A stretch of DNA of 64,000 nt from the NCBI RefSeq assembly GCF_015207375.1, contig NZ_JADEWY010000017.1, positions 1 to 64,000 on the forward strand. The letters run 5' to 3'. This document shows, in pieces, positions 61,979 to 64,000 of the stretch. Below the pieces are notes generated by a model. That model did no database searches and was not told where the DNA came from. It was given only the letters and a program-made list of their open reading frames with translations. The translations under genes were made by a program, and so were the position numbers. This stretch comes from Coleofasciculus sp. LEGE 07092. GTDB taxonomy: Bacteria > Cyanobacteriota > Cyanobacteriia > Cyanobacteriales > Coleofasciculaceae. How positions within the stretch are numbered: position 1 is the stretch's first letter; the number at the start of each line of letters is the position of its first letter.

Positions 61979-62731
61979 ATGAACTCTAGAACGTATCACA
62001 TTGGTTTATTGAAGGCAATTCGCATTCCTTTGGGTGCCGTAGTCCTAGGCTTTTGCCTTGCCACGGGTAGAGTTCTACCGCAGACTCTACCCCTTTCCGA
62101 AACCCTGATTGACCTTAACTCCACTGAAGGCGAAACGCTACTGATAGAAAGTCAAGCTCGAAACGATTATTTGCCTCTCAGTATTCATTTCGTGACTCAG
62201 GATAACCTTGCCTATTGTGGGGTAGCGAGTATTGTCATGGTACTGAATGCCCTCTCTATTCCGGCACCCGAAGCATCTGAATTTGGAACTTACCGCATTT
62301 TCACCCAAGAAAACTTTTTTAGCAATGCCCAAACTAAACAGGTGCTACCCGCAGAAGTAGTAAGTCGTCAAGGTATGACGCTAGAACAATTGAGTCAACT
62401 TTTAGAAAGTTATCCTGTGCAAACTAAAGTGTTTCACGGTGGTGACGTAACCCTAGAGGAATTCCGCAACTTAGCCGTCAAAAATTTGCAAGAACCCGAT
62501 AATTTTGTTCTGGTTAATTATTTGCGAAAAGCGATCGGTCAAGAAAGCGGCGGACATATTTCTCCGTTAGCCGCTTACAACGAGCAAACGGATCGCTTTC
62601 TGATTTTAGATGTTTCCCGCTATAAATATCCCCCTATTTGGATACAAGCTGAAGACCTGTGGCAGGCAATGGCAACAGTGGATTCTGCTTCTGGCAAGAC
62701 GCGGGGATTTGTGATGGTCAGTCCTCGATGA
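61979..62731 (+). CDS. phytochelatin-synthase-like cysteine peptidase
   Basis: 250 residues from ATG 61979; a GTG at 61958 is in frame. An N-terminal hydrophobic signal (about 8-32) suggests export or membrane anchoring. The phytochelatin-synthase N-domain follows: catalytic Cys in NLAYCGVASIVMVLNAL (near 80), His in SGGHISPLAAYNEQTD (near 189) and Asp in FLILDVSRYKYPPIWI (near 207). Bacterial members, such as the Nostoc one, cleave glutathione to gamma-Glu-Cys and make little phytochelatin. The usual C-terminal Cys-rich domain is absent, as in those. Same strand as the HD-GYP gene. Confidence 0.9.
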   Translation: MNSRTYHIGLLKAIRIPLGAVVLGFCLATGRVLPQTLPLSETLIDLNSTEGETLLIESQARNDYLPLSIHFVTQDNLAYCGVASIVMVLNALSIPAPEASEFGTYRIFTQENFFSNAQTKQVLPAEVVSRQGMTLEQLSQLLESYPVQTKVFHGGDVTLEEFRNLAVKNLQEPDNFVLVNYLRKAIGQESGGHISPLAAYNEQTDRFLILDVSRYKYPPIWIQAEDLWQAMATVDSASGKTRGFVMVSPR

Positions 62732-62772
62732 ACTATTGCTCAGATCTTGCAGCACTTATTCAGCAAGCTACA

Positions 62773-62994
62773 CAACCCGCCCAGAGTTAAAACTCCGGGC
62801 TAATAGCCCAAGTCCACTGAAGTGGACTAAAATTCTTGCCTAGTACCGCACGGCGTAAGTACGCCCACCATTTCTCAGGAACATCAATAGTCAATCTGCT
62901 CACAGCCTAATGGTAGGTTAACTTCCGCCGAAGTCTACTAGTCGTCTAAAGACGACTTTAGCTATAAGACAGTGGTTTCAACCACTGGCGGGTT
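62773..62994 (-). repeat. composite palindromic repeat, copy B
   Basis: Reads on the minus strand like copy A at 51391: CCGCCAGTGGTTGAAACCAC, TTTTAGTCCAC/GTGGACTT and GCCCGGAGTTTTAACTCTGG, but with about 100 extra bases in the middle. Ends carry ACAACCCGCC inverted repeats. It also sits between convergent genes. Confidence 0.8.
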
Positions 62995-63001
62995 GTTGCC
63001 A

Positions 63002-64000
63002 CTACTCCAATTCAACATATTCAACTAAATCTTCAATTTTAGGGTCTGGAAACTGCTCGATCAGACGCCACAGAACAGTATAACTGCCATCTAAACGTCG
63101 ATGGACGGGGCGAAAGGCAACAATTACATCACTGCTAGGTGTCTTTAAAATTTCTGGAAGATAGCGGCGCTGTTCCCTAGAAATCGGTTCCCCCTTCAGC
63201 ACTGCTTCGGGTAGCTGAAACTGGATCAATCTGACTAAATAGGTGGTGTTGAGTTCAACTGGAACTTGAGTAGAGACGGGTGGACTGATAGGGGGAACAA
63301 AACCCACTCCGGCTTTGCCTGTAAGGAAGCGCCGCTGGTCTATTTGCAAGGCATCTACTTGATTGGGAGGAATGTAGTTGAAGAACAAATCTCGTTCTTG
63401 TGGCGAGAACCTAGCAATATTTTTTAAGGTGGGGTCGAGGTTTTCTAAGGCAACGTCTCCTAAATTCACTATAAAGCCATAATCTAGACCCGACATAGGA
63501 ATTTGAATGTTACCGTCTTCAATCTCAAGCGCCAAACGGGGAATCATACCACTGGCACTTTCTGCTAGAGACGCAAAGGGAAATTCTTCTAAAACAGGGG
63601 GTTCTAGGCGGTTGCGCAGCCGATTGGGGTCGGGGTGGTAACTTTCGGCGAGTAATAGACGGGCAATACCGGTATTGGGTTGGGCTAGGAATTCGGCATA
63701 CTGCTGGGGTTCTAAGGGTAAAAGACCATAGGTGCCGCGAGCGATAATTTCAGGGTTTGGACCTGGGTCGATAATTCGAGCTGATTCGGGAAACGCGGGT
63801 AATATTGAGAGAAGCTGCTGTCGTGCTGCTAAAAGCGTTGTGATCGCTTGTTGAGGGGGAGCGATCGCAGGTTGAAAAGGTGGCTCATCATAGTCAACGA
63901 TGGGTCGCTTGGTCGGTACGCCGATTGTGGGGGGTTCGGGTTCTGGAAAATTGGGTACTGGTGAATATCGAGGTCGCACCGGCAGTTGAACGTTGTAGCG
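63002..64000 (-). CDS. hypothetical protein, partial at right edge
   Basis: 333 codons visible; the frame is open to the window edge, so the N-terminus lies outside. The GTG at 63979 is probably internal. The first part is proline-rich (NFPEPEPPTIGVP), then a segment with IIARGTYGLLPLEPQQYAEF and a long region with no motif I recognise (DYGFIVNLGDVALENLDPTL, FFNYIPPNQVDAL). No transmembrane helix is seen in the visible part. It looks like a cyanobacterial protein of unknown function. Confidence 0.7.
   Translation of the reverse strand, partial: RYNVQLPVRPRYSPVPNFPEPEPPTIGVPTKRPIVDYDEPPFQPAIAPPQQAITTLLAARQQLLSILPAFPESARIIDPGPNPEIIARGTYGLLPLEPQQYAEFLAQPNTGIARLLLAESYHPDPNRLRNRLEPPVLEEFPFASLAESASGMIPRLALEIEDGNIQIPMSGLDYGFIVNLGDVALENLDPTLKNIARFSPQERDLFFNYIPPNQVDALQIDQRRFLTGKAGVGFVPPISPPVSTQVPVELNTTYLVRLIQFQLPEAVLKGEPISREQRRYLPEILKTPSSDVIVAFRPVHRRLDGSYTVLWRLIEQFPDPKIEDLVEYVELE

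Noticed and set aside
61990-61996. CGTATC near the phytochelatin-synthase-like start as a fourth ECF promoter
   Set aside because: No AATCC at the required 16-base distance, and it lies inside the coding region.

Overview
The window is chromosomal DNA of a cyanobacterium, probably a filamentous non-model lineage. The signs are frequent HIP1 octamers (GCGATCGC), a two-gene ATP synthase beta/epsilon unit, zeta-carotene desaturase, the proton-extrusion protein PxcA, pentapeptide repeats, two PEP-CTERM surface proteins and several HRDIKPSN-type Ser/Thr kinases. No rRNA, tRNA or CRISPR array was seen.

Layout. 1-6.4 kb: ATP synthase beta/epsilon, a choice-of-anchor L PEP-CTERM protein, a nuclease-like small protein, S-formylglutathione hydrolase and a pentapeptide protein. 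6.7-16.5 kb: membrane protein, GHL10 glycoside hydrolase, recF, a Ca-type P-ATPase, a DUF1537 kinase and a SulP/STAS anion transporter. 16.6-21.7 kb: a minus-strand cluster read in the order ECF sigma, RskA-like anti-sigma, Pit phosphate transporter, broken TVP38 copy, intact TVP38, mercuric-reductase-like flavoprotein. 21.9-25.9 kb: a cupin dioxygenase, then a defective ISL3 element whose ends lie inside a 5'-truncated phnC and a 3'-truncated phosphate-type porin. 26.1-28.2 kb: a MITE-like repeat, ccdA, a Cys-repeat thioredoxin lipoprotein and a DUF4079 remnant. 28.4-39.5 kb: PfkB kinase, miaA, gyrB with a 551-residue intein, a choice-of-anchor A PEP-CTERM protein and three tandem Ser/Thr kinases. 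39.6-51.4 kb: a UvrD-like helicase/recombinase, pxcA, an AAA ATPase plus subtilase pair resembling IetAS, a divergent alpha/beta-hydrolase-subtilase fusion, crtQ and an SRPBCC protein. 51.5-64 kb: alcohol dehydrogenase, a formate-dehydrogenase-like pseudogene with intact fdhD, a PMT glycosyltransferase, trmB, an EamA exporter, mnmD, a TnpB relic, an HD-GYP regulator, a phytochelatin-synthase-like protein and a partial gene at the right edge.

Most notable. A 27-bp element, AATCC-N16-CGTATC on the minus strand, occurs three times, each time in the upstream region of a minus-strand transcription unit: the ECF sigma operon itself, pit(-TVP38-flavoprotein), and thioredoxin-ccdA. It looks like the promoter of this ECF sigma factor and suggests a small redox/phosphate regulon. 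It also fixes the thioredoxin start codon. Other highlights are the IetAS-like pair beside the hydrolase-subtilase fusion, the gyrB intein with both a LAGLIDADG endonuclease and an embedded helix-turn-helix, an IS junction without a target duplication, a perfect 36-bp palindrome exactly at the transposase frameshift, and a molybdoenzyme gene decayed by two internal deletions. All functional calls rest on reading the sequence and recalled family knowledge; no database search was run.
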